Assembly: GCA_017431185.1 (NCBI GenBank) | Contig: JAFRLP010000383.1 | Location: forward strand, 1-7,986 | Length of the DNA: 7,986 bases | From: Victivallales bacterium | GTDB lineage: Bacteria > Verrucomicrobiota > Lentisphaeria > Oligosphaerales > Oligosphaeraceae | Reading direction: 5' to 3' | Shown: piece by piece, positions 1-5,423 of the stretch | Position numbering within the stretch: the first letter of the stretch is position 1 | Layout of the letters: each line of letters starts with the position of its first letter | Translations under genes and position numbers: made by a program | Notes under the pieces: model-generated | Database searches by the model: none | What the model was told of the DNA's origin: nothing | Seen by the model: the letters and a program-made list of their open reading frames with translations, nothing else

Positions 1-671
1 AAGCCGTCGAATACTCTGATTTCGTCCAGGTCCGTCGTGAAGATGTTCCTCTTCCGCCAGAAGTCGTCCGGCATGAACCACAGCCTGTGGGACTCCCTGT
101 TGCCCCGCCGTATCGGCAGGCCGTATGATTGGAACATCCCCTTCTCACCATTCAGGTTCACCCGCATTTCCATGTCATTCCAGGAAAGGGCGATGTGGTT
201 CCACTCCCCCTGCCGGAAGGAGGCGGCGGGAAACTGGGCGATGATCTCCCGGTTCCCAGGCACCCTCATCCGAAAGTCGAGCAATTTGCCGCCGTTGTCA
301 TGTACATAGTACAGCAGAAGCTGCCAGGAGTCGCCCCGGCCGCCGTCCAGGGCCACAAGCGGTATGAATTTCGTCAGGGCGTCTCCCCAGTCCACAGGCC
401 GTATCCAGAATGACAGCGTACCTTTGTTGATGTCAATGTTTCCGAAAGATGGGTAGCTGAGCGAGCTCTTCTCCAGACGGATGGCCTGGCCGACAATGCC
501 CTCCGCGAAGGCGGGGGGGCTGTCCGTCCGCCCCTCGACTTGACCGGTTTTCGCATCAAGGGCCGCGCCGCCTTTCTCAAAGGAGGCCTTGAGGGTGTTC
601 TCGGCCCCAGGGCACACCGCGATGAACGATGCAAGCGCAGCCCCCAGAATTCTCTTGAATCCGCCTGACAT
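1..671 (-). CDS. Secreted LamG-domain protein, N-terminal 223 residues (runs off left edge)
   Basis: The frame is open from the ATG at 671 to the window edge, so the C-terminus is missing. A strong ribosome site, AGGAGG at 685-680, lies 8 nt before the ATG and fixes the start. The N-terminus (MSGGFKRILGAALASFIAV, then CPGA-EN) reads as a Sec signal peptide with cleavage near residue 23. The Cys at 20 is preceded by Val, so it is a poor lipobox. The mature part looks like a concanavalin A/laminin-G jellyroll (LamG_3 type): GTLSFWIRP near residues 84-92, GEWNHIALSW at 155-164, RVNLNGE at 170-176, and DLDEIRVFDG at 214-223. Such domains bind glycans or pad large exported enzymes, and a catalytic domain may follow outside the window. 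It is the third gene of the minus-strand operon, 33 nt after the pseudopilin stop. The fold is fairly sure; the substrate is unknown. Confidence 0.8.
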   Translation of the reverse strand, partial: MSGGFKRILGAALASFIAVCPGAENTLKASFEKGGAALDAKTGQVEGRTDSPPAFAEGIVGQAIRLEKSSLSYPSFGNIDINKGTLSFWIRPVDWGDALTKFIPLVALDGGRGDSWQLLLYYVHDNGGKLLDFRMRVPGNREIIAQFPAASFRQGEWNHIALSWNDMEMRVNLNGEKGMFQSYGLPIRRGNRESHRLWFMPDDFWRKRNIFTTDLDEIRVFDG

Positions 672-704
672 GATGGTGTCCTCCTGCATATATTCCGTTA
701 TGGG

Positions 705-1481
705 CTATTCCGCAAAATAGCTGTTGTGATTCGGGTGGCCGTAGCGTTCCTTGAAGATGTACAGTTTCAGCATTCCATAGCCGTATTTGTCCAGTTGGTA
801 GTCAATCGGCACAAAATACTGCATCTTCGCCGACTTGACGTGTCCGTCAAGGAAGCCGATGTTCATCCGGGAGTTGTGTCTCCAGTCCAGGAAGCCCGAG
901 TCGGTGTTCCACTGCCTGGTCTGAACCCAGGGACTCAAGGACAGGTTGACAAACCGCCCCTCCCAGACAATCCCGCATCCGGACAAATGCATGATGTTGT
1001 TGACGTTTTCGGGCTTTCTCTGGGGAGAGGCCTCCCGGTCGCCCACCAGCTGGCCATTGCAGACGTAGTTGCCGAACATGGCGGCCCAGTTGCCGTCGCT
1101 CAGTTCGCCCCAGCACCACTTTGCGGAGGGGCACATGAAAAATCCGAACGGGCCTGACGTCAGGGTGGAGTTGAGTTTCACGGGATAGGTGTGCTTGCTG
1201 TCAAGCGGCGCGCTGACAGTCCCGCCCATATACGGGATGAGCTCGCGCGTGAAATCCCTCAAGTCCATGAAGGCGTTTTCCGAATCCTCCAGGTACATGA
1301 TCAACCCCAGCATGATCTGCCTCTGCTTGTTGGCGCAGGCAACTCCCCGCGCCTTCTCCCTCGCCTTGCTCAGCGCCGGCAGAAGCATCGCCGCAAGCAC
1401 GGCGATTATGGCTATGACTACCAATAACTCAATGAGCGTGAAGAGATGGGAACCTTTGGCGCTGCTCTTCTGCACTTTCAT
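705..1481 (-). CDS. Pseudopilin-like protein with prepilin N-methylation helix and H-x9-DG motif (258 aa)
   Basis: Residues 14-45 form a class III signal (type IV pilin/type II secretion pseudopilin): FTLIE with Glu at +5, then a long hydrophobic helix and the [13 protein letters not shown] amphipathic run typical of Lentisphaerota proteins. The C-terminal part has the family motif H-x9-DG (His202, Asp212-Gly213) and a mid-protein FMCPS motif (Cys117), matching the prepilin-type processing-associated H-x9-DG family. The residue before the expected cleavage site is Leu13, not the usual Gly. An in-frame ATG at 1514 would add 11 residues, but GGAGG at 1492-1488 sits 6 nt before the ATG at 1481, so I use that one. 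The start overlaps the PHP stop codon as ATGA, indicating translational coupling. It probably sits in the inner membrane or a periplasmic pseudopilus. The specific role is unknown; I infer an accessory of export or surface display for the neighbouring LamG protein. Confidence 0.88.
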   Translation of the reverse strand: MKVQKSSAKGSHLFTLIELLVVIAIIAVLAAMLLPALSKAREKARGVACANKQRQIMLGLIMYLEDSENAFMDLRDFTRELIPYMGGTVSAPLDSKHTYPVKLNSTLTSGPFGFFMCPSAKWCWGELSDGNWAAMFGNYVCNGQLVGDREASPQRKPENVNNIMHLSGCGIVWEGRFVNLSLSPWVQTRQWNTDSGFLDWRHNSRMNIGFLDGHVKSAKMQYFVPIDYQLDKYGYGMLKLYIFKERYGHPNHNSYFAE

Positions 1482-2398
1482 GGATGACCTCCGTCTGGTT
1501 GGGAGTTGAGGCAACTCCGGTTGGCGCTTTTTTCGTCGATTCTATTGTCGAAAACTCTGAACTTCGGAATGGCGAAATCCTCCTCCGTGAAACCGCATTC
1601 GGTCAGTTTCCCCTCCAGGGCATGGAAGAGTCCATGGTCGCAGCGGGGCGTGTGGATGTCCGTGCCAAACGTGAACTTCACCCCCTGCTCCTTCCAGACC
1701 TGCATCCATTGGAGCAGGCTCTCCCCCTCCAGGGTGTTCTTGAAGGAGAGCAGGTTGACCTCGGCCAGTTTGCCCTGACTCACCAGGGCCTCGCCCAGGG
1801 TCTCGACGAAATCCCGCGGCACCTCTTGGAAGACGCTCAAATCCCTATGCTTGTCGTCCATGCACTTGTACCACCCCGCCACCGCCAAGTCCAGGCTTGA
1901 CCAGGGATGCGCCAGTATGTCCACAAGCGGGTGATTCGCCAGGAACAGCGACTGCTCCAGCCAGTTCTCCATCAGTTCCGCCCTGTCCATGGAGACCGTC
2001 AGCGGCCAGTGGACCCCCGCCACCACAAACTCTATGCGCAGGTCGCGAATCTCCTTCTCGGTGACGCCAATCGCCATCTTCCCCGTGAAATCCGTCATCT
2101 GGCGAAAACCATAGACGGGGTTCGAGGAGGTGTCGCCAGCCGCTATGCGCTCGATTTCCCGCATGTCCATGCAACTCGCCTCAACCCCAAAATGAAAATG
2201 CTCCGACGGATGATGCGAAAGGTAGTCCTGACGGGACCTCTCCAAGTCCGGCAGATTGTAAAGCGTGTGGATGTGGTCCGTCAGACCGTATTCCACGACG
2301 CCTAACTCATCCATGTCGGAGACGATGTCCTCCAAAAGCGCACAGGCGCTGTCGCAGGAATTGTGCGAATGCGTATGGAAATTCTGTCTGATTTTCAT
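1478..2398 (-). CDS. PHP-domain metal-dependent phosphoesterase (306 aa)
   Basis: This is a full-length PHP-family protein, resembling histidinol-phosphatase/YcdX-like phosphoesterases that use a three-metal centre. The expected ligands are visible in order: H8-x-H10 in [10 protein letters not shown]41-H42 in GLTDHIH, E73 in FGVEAS, H130 in VAGVHW, H164 in ILAHPW, and D247-x-H249 in FGTDIHTP. There is no signal peptide or membrane segment, so it is likely cytoplasmic. The start at 2398 follows an AGGGG-like site and lies about 48 nt downstream of a good promoter. It is the first gene of the operon and overlaps the pseudopilin start by 4 nt (ATGA). There are no histidine-biosynthesis neighbours, so histidinol phosphatase is unlikely. 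A phosphatase or phosphodiesterase acting on a sugar phosphate or nucleotide is a guess from context. Family sure, substrate not known. Confidence 0.85.
   Translation of the reverse strand: MKIRQNFHTHSHNSCDSACALLEDIVSDMDELGVVEYGLTDHIHTLYNLPDLERSRQDYLSHHPSEHFHFGVEASCMDMREIERIAAGDTSSNPVYGFRQMTDFTGKMAIGVTEKEIRDLRIEFVVAGVHWPLTVSMDRAELMENWLEQSLFLANHPLVDILAHPWSSLDLAVAGWYKCMDDKHRDLSVFQEVPRDFVETLGEALVSQGKLAEVNLLSFKNTLEGESLLQWMQVWKEQGVKFTFGTDIHTPRCDHGLFHALEGKLTECGFTEEDFAIPKFRVFDNRIDEKSANRSCLNSQPDGGHP
1488..1492 (-). promoter_or_regulatory. Ribosome binding site deciding the pseudopilin start
   Basis: GGAGG lies 6 nt before the ATG at 1481 and inside the last codons of the PHP gene. It supports 1481 over the in-frame ATG at 1514, which would place 11 extra residues before the pilin signal. 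Confidence 0.8.
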
Positions 2399-2410
2399 AA
2401 AAAACCCCTA

Positions 2411-2426
2411 ACTTTCACGTGAAAGT
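2411..2426. promoter_or_regulatory. Perfect 16-bp palindrome, likely operator or leader hairpin of the PHP operon
   Basis: ACTTTCACGTGAAAGT is identical to its reverse complement over all 16 bases. It lies 12 nt before the PHP start codon and roughly 20-36 nt after the predicted transcription start, just before the AGGGG ribosome site. The even-length symmetric form with a central CG step is typical of operators for dimeric regulators such as the LacI family. In RNA it could instead fold into a 6-bp stem with an ACGU loop near the ribosome site. The cognate regulator cannot be named from this window. Confidence 0.65.
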
Positions 2427-2453
2427 AAAAAGGCCAAAGAAAAAGTTTAACTT

Positions 2454-2481
2454 AATATACAGTGCCTTTTGGCAATGTCAA
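2454..2481 (-). promoter_or_regulatory. Sigma-70-like promoter for the PHP-pseudopilin-LamG operon
   Basis: On the minus strand, a perfect TTGACA -35 box (2481-2476) is followed after 16 nt by TATATT (2459-2454), with TG directly before the -10. The expected transcription start is near 2447, giving a leader of about 48 nt. The spacer contains a small dyad, TGCC-4 nt-GGCA at 2463-2474. Confidence 0.65.
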
Positions 2482-2601
2482 ATTCGTTTTTCAGCGGGTG
2501 GGCGGATTTTTTTGCGGGGCTGCCTCTCTGGCAAAAGCCGAAGCCGTTGCCTTTCTGCTTTGCAACTGTTCAGTACCCTTCCTGTTTTGCCTTGTCCTGA
2601 A

Positions 2602-2633
2602 CCAGGTTTGCCGACTGAACCTGGCGTGCCAGG
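2602..2633. repeat. Two overlapping, mutually exclusive hairpins
   Basis: CCAGGTT (2602-2608) pairs with AACCTGG (2618-2624) across a 9-nt loop. CCTGGC (2620-2625) pairs with GCCAGG (2628-2633) across a 2-nt gap. Both use the CCTGG at 2620-2624, so only one can form at a time. The site lies past the end of the AraC gene and about 120 bp upstream of the PHP promoter. Confidence 0.6.
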
Positions 2634-2651
2634 CGTGAACCCCCAACCTGC

Positions 2652-2682
2652 CCGCGAGGCCTTCAGGCCTCGCGGATTGAAG
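2652..2682 (+). repeat. Dispersed hairpin element, copy 1, with ATTGAAG tail
   Basis: Arms CCGCGAGGCC (2652-2661) and GGCCTCGCGG (2666-2675) are perfectly complementary around a TTCA loop and are followed by ATTGAAG (2676-2682). A second copy with the same stem core and the same tail in the same orientation occurs at 7796-7824. The conserved asymmetric tail outside the palindrome resembles the layout of REP-type elements. Confidence 0.7.
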
Positions 2683-2708
2683 TGGCCAGGGGTTCTGAAT
2701 AGGTACTG

Positions 2709-3593
2709 TTATTTTTGTCTTCTGTTCAGCAGGGATGGGCTATACCCCATCTCCTGCCGGAACACGCGGGAGAAATGGAACTGGTTGCGGAAGCCGAAGA
2801 TGGCGCTGACCTGTTTCAGGGGGATGAGTGGGTTGGCGCGGATGAAGTCCAGAATGTGCAGCATCTTGAAGTGCATGAACGCCTTGCGGGGCGGGAGATT
2901 GAAGCACGCCTGGCACAATCTGTGCAGCGCCGTGCTGCTCAAATGCGTGGCGGTGCAAAGCGTCTTCAGGTCTGGCAGTTCCTCCAGATGAGACGCGAAC
3001 ACCGCCTTGAGGAGGTCGGTGGGCCTGTTCATTGTAACCCTCTGGGTCAAACACGGCTGAAGGATTTCCTGCGGATACTGGTTGAAGCACCGGCGCAGAA
3101 AGACATTGAACAGCGCATTGTGCATTCGGAACGCCCCATAGGTCTCAGGCTGTGAGGCCATGCGCATCTGCGCCAGAAAATCCTCCAGCACCCCAGGCGC
3201 AAGCCTGGCTATCTGCTTCAAGACGGGTGTCCCGCGCAGGAAAATGGCGGTCGGCAAGGGACTTTCCCCCAAAGCACGAAACACGAAATGCACGGCATAA
3301 TGGCTCGTGCCCCCCTGCAGAATGTCCTCGTGCCGCTGCCCCTGCTGGATGAACAGCATCTCGCCTGGATGAACGCACAGCCGTTCCCCTTCCAGCACGC
3401 AACGGTACTCCCCGCATTTGGCCGTTATCAGCTCATGGTGAATATGTGTGTGCGGATGATAGTTCCCGTCATTGAGAACCTCCGTGTAGATGAGGTCCAG
3501 AAAACGGGGCAGGAAATCCTCCGCCTCGTTCAACAGCGGAAGATACCCCCCTGTCATTTTCTGGTGCAGACGCGCTTCGGTCTTTTCTGTCAT
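2709..3593 (-). CDS. AraC-family transcriptional regulator with cupin sensor domain (294 aa from this start)
   Basis: The N-terminal half is an AraC-type cupin: HPHTHIHHE at residues 46-54 and the VHPGEMLFIQQGQRHE strand pair at 74-89. The C-terminal 100 residues carry two helix-turn-helix units, the first around 207-232 and the second around 258-285, ending in the AraC signature FGFRNQFHFSRVFRQEMGYS. It is a cytoplasmic DNA-binding protein, probably responding to a sugar. An in-frame ATG at 3689 would give 326 residues, but it lies upstream of the predicted promoter of this gene, and the extra 32 residues do not look like part of the cupin. I therefore prefer the ATG at 3593, giving the usual family length of about 290. 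No clear Shine-Dalgarno site precedes it, and the ATG at 3557 is an alternative. It is divergent from the pseudopilin-GH130-DUF4838 operon and likely controls it. Confidence 0.88.
   Translation of the reverse strand: MTEKTEARLHQKMTGGYLPLLNEAEDFLPRFLDLIYTEVLNDGNYHPHTHIHHELITAKCGEYRCVLEGERLCVHPGEMLFIQQGQRHEDILQGGTSHYAVHFVFRALGESPLPTAIFLRGTPVLKQIARLAPGVLEDFLAQMRMASQPETYGAFRMHNALFNVFLRRCFNQYPQEILQPCLTQRVTMNRPTDLLKAVFASHLEELPDLKTLCTATHLSSTALHRLCQACFNLPPRKAFMHFKMLHILDFIRANPLIPLKQVSAIFGFRNQFHFSRVFRQEMGYSPSLLNRRQK
3193..3208. repeat. Small palindrome with GCAA loop inside the AraC gene
   Basis: CCAGGC and GCCTGG flank a GCAA loop within the linker between cupin and DNA-binding domains (coding for ARLAPG on the minus strand). 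The same GCAA loop occurs in the stronger palindrome at 7964-7983. It may simply be chance codon use. Confidence 0.35.
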
Positions 3594-3629
3594 TTTGGTA
3601 AGAATGGATATATGTTGGAAAGTTTCTCT

Positions 3630-3674
3630 ATTGAAAACGGTGGAAATTATTGTATAATATAATCGATTTTCAAT
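3630..3674. repeat. Inverted repeat bracketing the shared divergent -10 region
   Basis: ATTGAAAA (3630-3637) and TTTTCAAT (3667-3674) are exact inverted 8-mers placed on either side of the TATAAT at 3653-3658. A palindrome AATCGATT (3661-3668) lies next to it. These could be binding half-sites for the AraC protein or another regulator; the assignment is inferred from position only. Confidence 0.4.
3631..3658 (+). promoter_or_regulatory. Predicted promoter of the pseudopilin-GH130-DUF4838 operon
   Basis: TTGAAA (3631-3636), a 16-nt spacer and a perfect TATAAT (3653-3658) preceded by TG. It is built like the PHP-operon promoter (same spacer length, TG directly before the -10). The start of transcription would be near 3665, leaving a leader of about 54 nt. 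Confidence 0.65.
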
Positions 3675-3682
3675 CAACTCAA
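3654..3682 (-). promoter_or_regulatory. Predicted promoter of the AraC gene
   Basis: On the minus strand, TTGAGT (3682-3677) is separated by 17 nt from TATTAT (3659-3654). The start of transcription would fall near 3647, about 54 nt before the ATG at 3593. Its -10 box overlaps that of the divergent plus-strand promoter. Confidence 0.5.
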
Positions 3683-3695
3683 GCATCAACTCGGT

Positions 3696-3708
3696 TTTTC
3701 GCCGAAAA
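3696..3708. promoter_or_regulatory. TTTTCG-C-CGAAAA dyad at the pseudopilin ribosome site
   Basis: A 13-nt near-palindrome ends inside the AAAAGG ribosome site, 10 nt before the ATG at 3719. Its position in the leader parallels the 16-bp palindrome ahead of the PHP gene. It could be an operator or a small RNA hairpin limiting translation. Confidence 0.35.
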
Positions 3709-3718
3709 GGTCACATCC

Positions 3719-4354
3719 ATGTCCCGATTGGAAAAATCCTTCACTCTCATTGAATTGCTGGTCGTCATAGCCATAATCGCCATACTTGCGGCCATGCTCC
3801 TGCCCGCCTTGTCGAAGGCGAGGGCAAAGGCGCGTTGCATCTCATGCGTCAGTCAAGTGAAGCAGACGATGACGGCTGTGCTGATGTATGCCGATGACTA
3901 CGAGGAGTTCGTTCCGCCGACCAACATGGACAGCCTCAACGCGCACCATTACCTGAAGGGCGGGCGTAGAGTCTCGGGGGGCTGCGTCTATGACCAGGCG
4001 GTTTATCTGCCCAAGGATTCGAAAATCTGGAAATGCCCTTCCGAACCGACAAAGGATGGCGACCACTATGCGGCGAACATAAAGTTCGTGGTTTCGGCAA
4101 CCAACAAATATGAGAAACTCTCCCGGCTGAACCCGCAGTGCCTCTACTGGGCGGACTGGAATCCGAAAAACACGGCGACGGGCAGTCCAAAGTTCCAGCA
4201 GACCACAGTTGACCAGATCATCCTTGGCACAGCCTGGGGGGCAGCCTACGCCAGGCATGAGGGCAAGGTCAACGGCGGATTCATCGACGCCCATGTGGAG
4301 ACCATGACCCCTGCGGTGTTCCGCGTGGACGAGCATTTCATCCCCTTAAAGTAA
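3719..4354 (+). CDS. Pseudopilin-like protein with prepilin N-methylation helix and H-x9-DA motif (211 aa)
   Basis: Residues 8-38 are a class III (type IV pilin/pseudopilin) signal: FTLIE with Glu12 at +5, the hydrophobic helix, then [13 protein letters not shown]. It is nearly identical in this segment to the minus-strand pseudopilin but unrelated-looking in the body. A KCPSEP motif (Cys106) and H180-x9-D190 are present; the residue after Asp190 is Ala instead of the usual Gly. The position before the cleavage site is Ser7, not Gly. An in-frame ATG at 3650 is rejected because it falls inside the promoter; the ATG at 3719 has AAGG 8 nt upstream. Only 5 nt separate its stop from the GH130 start, so the genes are co-transcribed. 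It is likely an inner-membrane or pseudopilus component; its partner is unknown. Confidence 0.87.
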   Translation: MSRLEKSFTLIELLVVIAIIAILAAMLLPALSKARAKARCISCVSQVKQTMTAVLMYADDYEEFVPPTNMDSLNAHHYLKGGRRVSGGCVYDQAVYLPKDSKIWKCPSEPTKDGDHYAANIKFVVSATNKYEKLSRLNPQCLYWADWNPKNTATGSPKFQQTTVDQIILGTAWGAAYARHEGKVNGGFIDAHVETMTPAVFRVDEHFIPLK

Positions 4355-4359
4355 TCGCC

Positions 4360-5421
4360 ATGCTGAAGATACTGCGCGCGGACAACCCCGTTCTCTCCCC
4401 CTCCAAGGAACACTCCTGGCGCTCCGCGCTGGTGATGAATCCAGGGGTGGTCTTTGAGGGCGGTTTGTTTCGGATGCTGTTCACGGCCTCCGACGGAAAA
4501 GGAACCTATTGCCTTGGATATGCCGAAAGCGGGGACGGCGTGCATTTCACGCCCAACGGCGCCCCCTTTCTCAGTCCAGCGCCAGACGAGGAGGCCTTCG
4601 ACCACGGCACGGTGGAAGACCCCAGGATCACCATGCTGGATGGGACTGCCTACATCACCTACGCGGCGCGCTACACCAACATCGCGGAGTGGAACAGCGG
4701 GCGGATTCGGCGCGGACCAGGCGGTGACAACGCCCCGTCCTGGCTCTGCAATGGCCGACGCGTCGGACTGGCGATGACACGTGACTGGCAGACGGTGAAA
4801 CGACTCGGGCCGCTGTCCAGCCCCTACCTGAACGACGCCAACGTGGTGCTGTTTCCAGAGCGAATTGGTGGAAAGTACGTCTATCTGCATCGTCCCAGCG
4901 CGGCGCCCGCGTGGCTGCTGCCGATGCACTACGAGCCTGGCCGCACCTGGATTCTGTTCACCGACCGCATAGACCACTGGTGCTCCGACAAAATCGCCGA
5001 GGCATGGAACTTGACGGACGGGATTGACATTCCCGACGAATCCGTCCTGCTCTCCCCCGAACGCCCCTGGGAGATGATGAAGACAGGCCCTGCGGGCGTG
5101 CCTATTCCCACGGACGATGGCTGGCTGATGTTCTATCATGCTGTTGACCGCCAGGGCGTCTATCGGATTGGCCTGGCTCTGCTGGACAGGGAGAACCCGC
5201 GCCTTGTGCTTTGCCGCACTCCCGGCCCCGTGATGGAGCCAACGGGCGCACTGGAGCGCGAACAGGGCGGTTACCCCAACTGCATCTTCCCCTGCGCCAC
5301 GCTTCATCTGGACGATGAAATACGGTTGTTCTACGGCATCTGCGACCTCTGCATCGGCACCGCCGTCTGCAATTTCCGCGATGCCTTGCAGTATGTGAAA
5401 CAGTACCCTTGCAGGAGATGA
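4360..5421 (+). CDS. GH130-family beta-mannoside phosphorylase/hydrolase-like enzyme (353 aa)
   Basis: This looks like a five-bladed beta-propeller of glycoside hydrolase family 130. Landmarks in order are NPVLSP (9-14), NPGVVFEGGLFRMLFTA (27-43), VEDPRIT (85-91, where Asp87 is the expected general acid), NVVLFPERIGGKYVYLHRP (161-179), DHW (205-207), GPAGVPIPTDDGWLMFYHAV (243-262, with His260) and YRIGLALLD (268-276). Family members phosphorolyse or hydrolyse beta-1,4- or 1,2-mannosides. Residues about 107-135 form a longer Gly/Arg-rich loop than I expect. The blade motif often written NKDVVLFPE is here DANVVLFPE, and the Lys often seen after PI is Pro250, so phosphorolysis is uncertain. There is no signal peptide, so it is probably cytoplasmic. 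No good ribosome site precedes it; coupling to the pseudopilin 5 nt upstream is likely. The family is confident; the precise linkage is not. Confidence 0.85.
   Translation: MLKILRADNPVLSPSKEHSWRSALVMNPGVVFEGGLFRMLFTASDGKGTYCLGYAESGDGVHFTPNGAPFLSPAPDEEAFDHGTVEDPRITMLDGTAYITYAARYTNIAEWNSGRIRRGPGGDNAPSWLCNGRRVGLAMTRDWQTVKRLGPLSSPYLNDANVVLFPERIGGKYVYLHRPSAAPAWLLPMHYEPGRTWILFTDRIDHWCSDKIAEAWNLTDGIDIPDESVLLSPERPWEMMKTGPAGVPIPTDDGWLMFYHAVDRQGVYRIGLALLDRENPRLVLCRTPGPVMEPTGALEREQGGYPNCIFPCATLHLDDEIRLFYGICDLCIGTAVCNFRDALQYVKQYPCRR
5413..5417 (+). promoter_or_regulatory. Ribosome binding site choosing among three tandem ATGs of the DUF4838 gene
   Basis: AGGAG sits at the end of the GH130 gene, followed by ATG codons at 5418, 5421 and 5424. 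Only the third has the normal spacing (6 nt), so I place the start there. The GH130 stop TGA (5419-5421) lies between, which points to coupled translation. Confidence 0.7.
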
Positions 5422-5423
5422 TG

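Larger units (their letters stand above)
2399..2708. other. Intergenic region: PHP control region plus palindrome cluster
   Basis: I see no gene in these 310 bases. The left part is AT-rich and holds the palindrome and promoter of the PHP operon. The right part (about 2600-2690) is GC-rich and holds three palindromes downstream of the AraC stop codon. None is followed by a convincing T-run on the minus strand, so a standard intrinsic terminator for the AraC gene is not evident. Confidence 0.7.

Noticed and set aside
2652..2675. Hairpin as an intrinsic terminator of the AraC gene
   Set aside because: On the minus strand it is followed by GCAGGTTGG and not a T-run, so the standard terminator form is absent.
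2652..2682. CRISPR repeat, suggested by a stem-loop ending in GGATTGAAG
   Set aside because: Only two isolated copies 5.1 kb apart, no regularly spaced array, no spacers and no cas gene. Dispersed palindromic repeat is the simpler reading.
2571..2708. 7-base inverted repeat CAGTACC/GGTACTG bracketing the palindrome cluster, as possible mobile-element ends
   Set aside because: A 7-mer pair over about 130 bases is expected by chance, there is no target-site duplication and no transposase.
2419..2991. Plus-strand open frame of 190 codons across the intergenic region and the end of the AraC gene
   Set aside because: It begins in the control region of the PHP operon, runs through palindromes and antisense to AraC, and has no domain-like pattern.
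3594..3689. Longer AraC protein starting at 3689
   Set aside because: The start would lie upstream of the predicted -10 on the minus strand and the added residues overlap the divergent control region.
3650..3718. Upstream ATG start for the plus-strand pseudopilin
   Set aside because: The ATG at 3650 lies inside the promoter spacer and would add 23 residues before the pilin signal; 3719 has a ribosome site and the expected short leader peptide.
4246..5307. A 353-codon open frame on the minus strand opposite the GH130 gene
   Set aside because: It lies wholly antisense to a gene with clear family motifs, has a Gly/Arg/His-rich composition typical of a shadow frame, and shows no recognisable domain.
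5409..5423. TTG start or the first two ATGs for the DUF4838 gene
   Set aside because: AGGAG at 5413-5417 would overlap or crowd these starts; only 5424 has normal spacing and gives a clean signal peptide beginning MKRLL.
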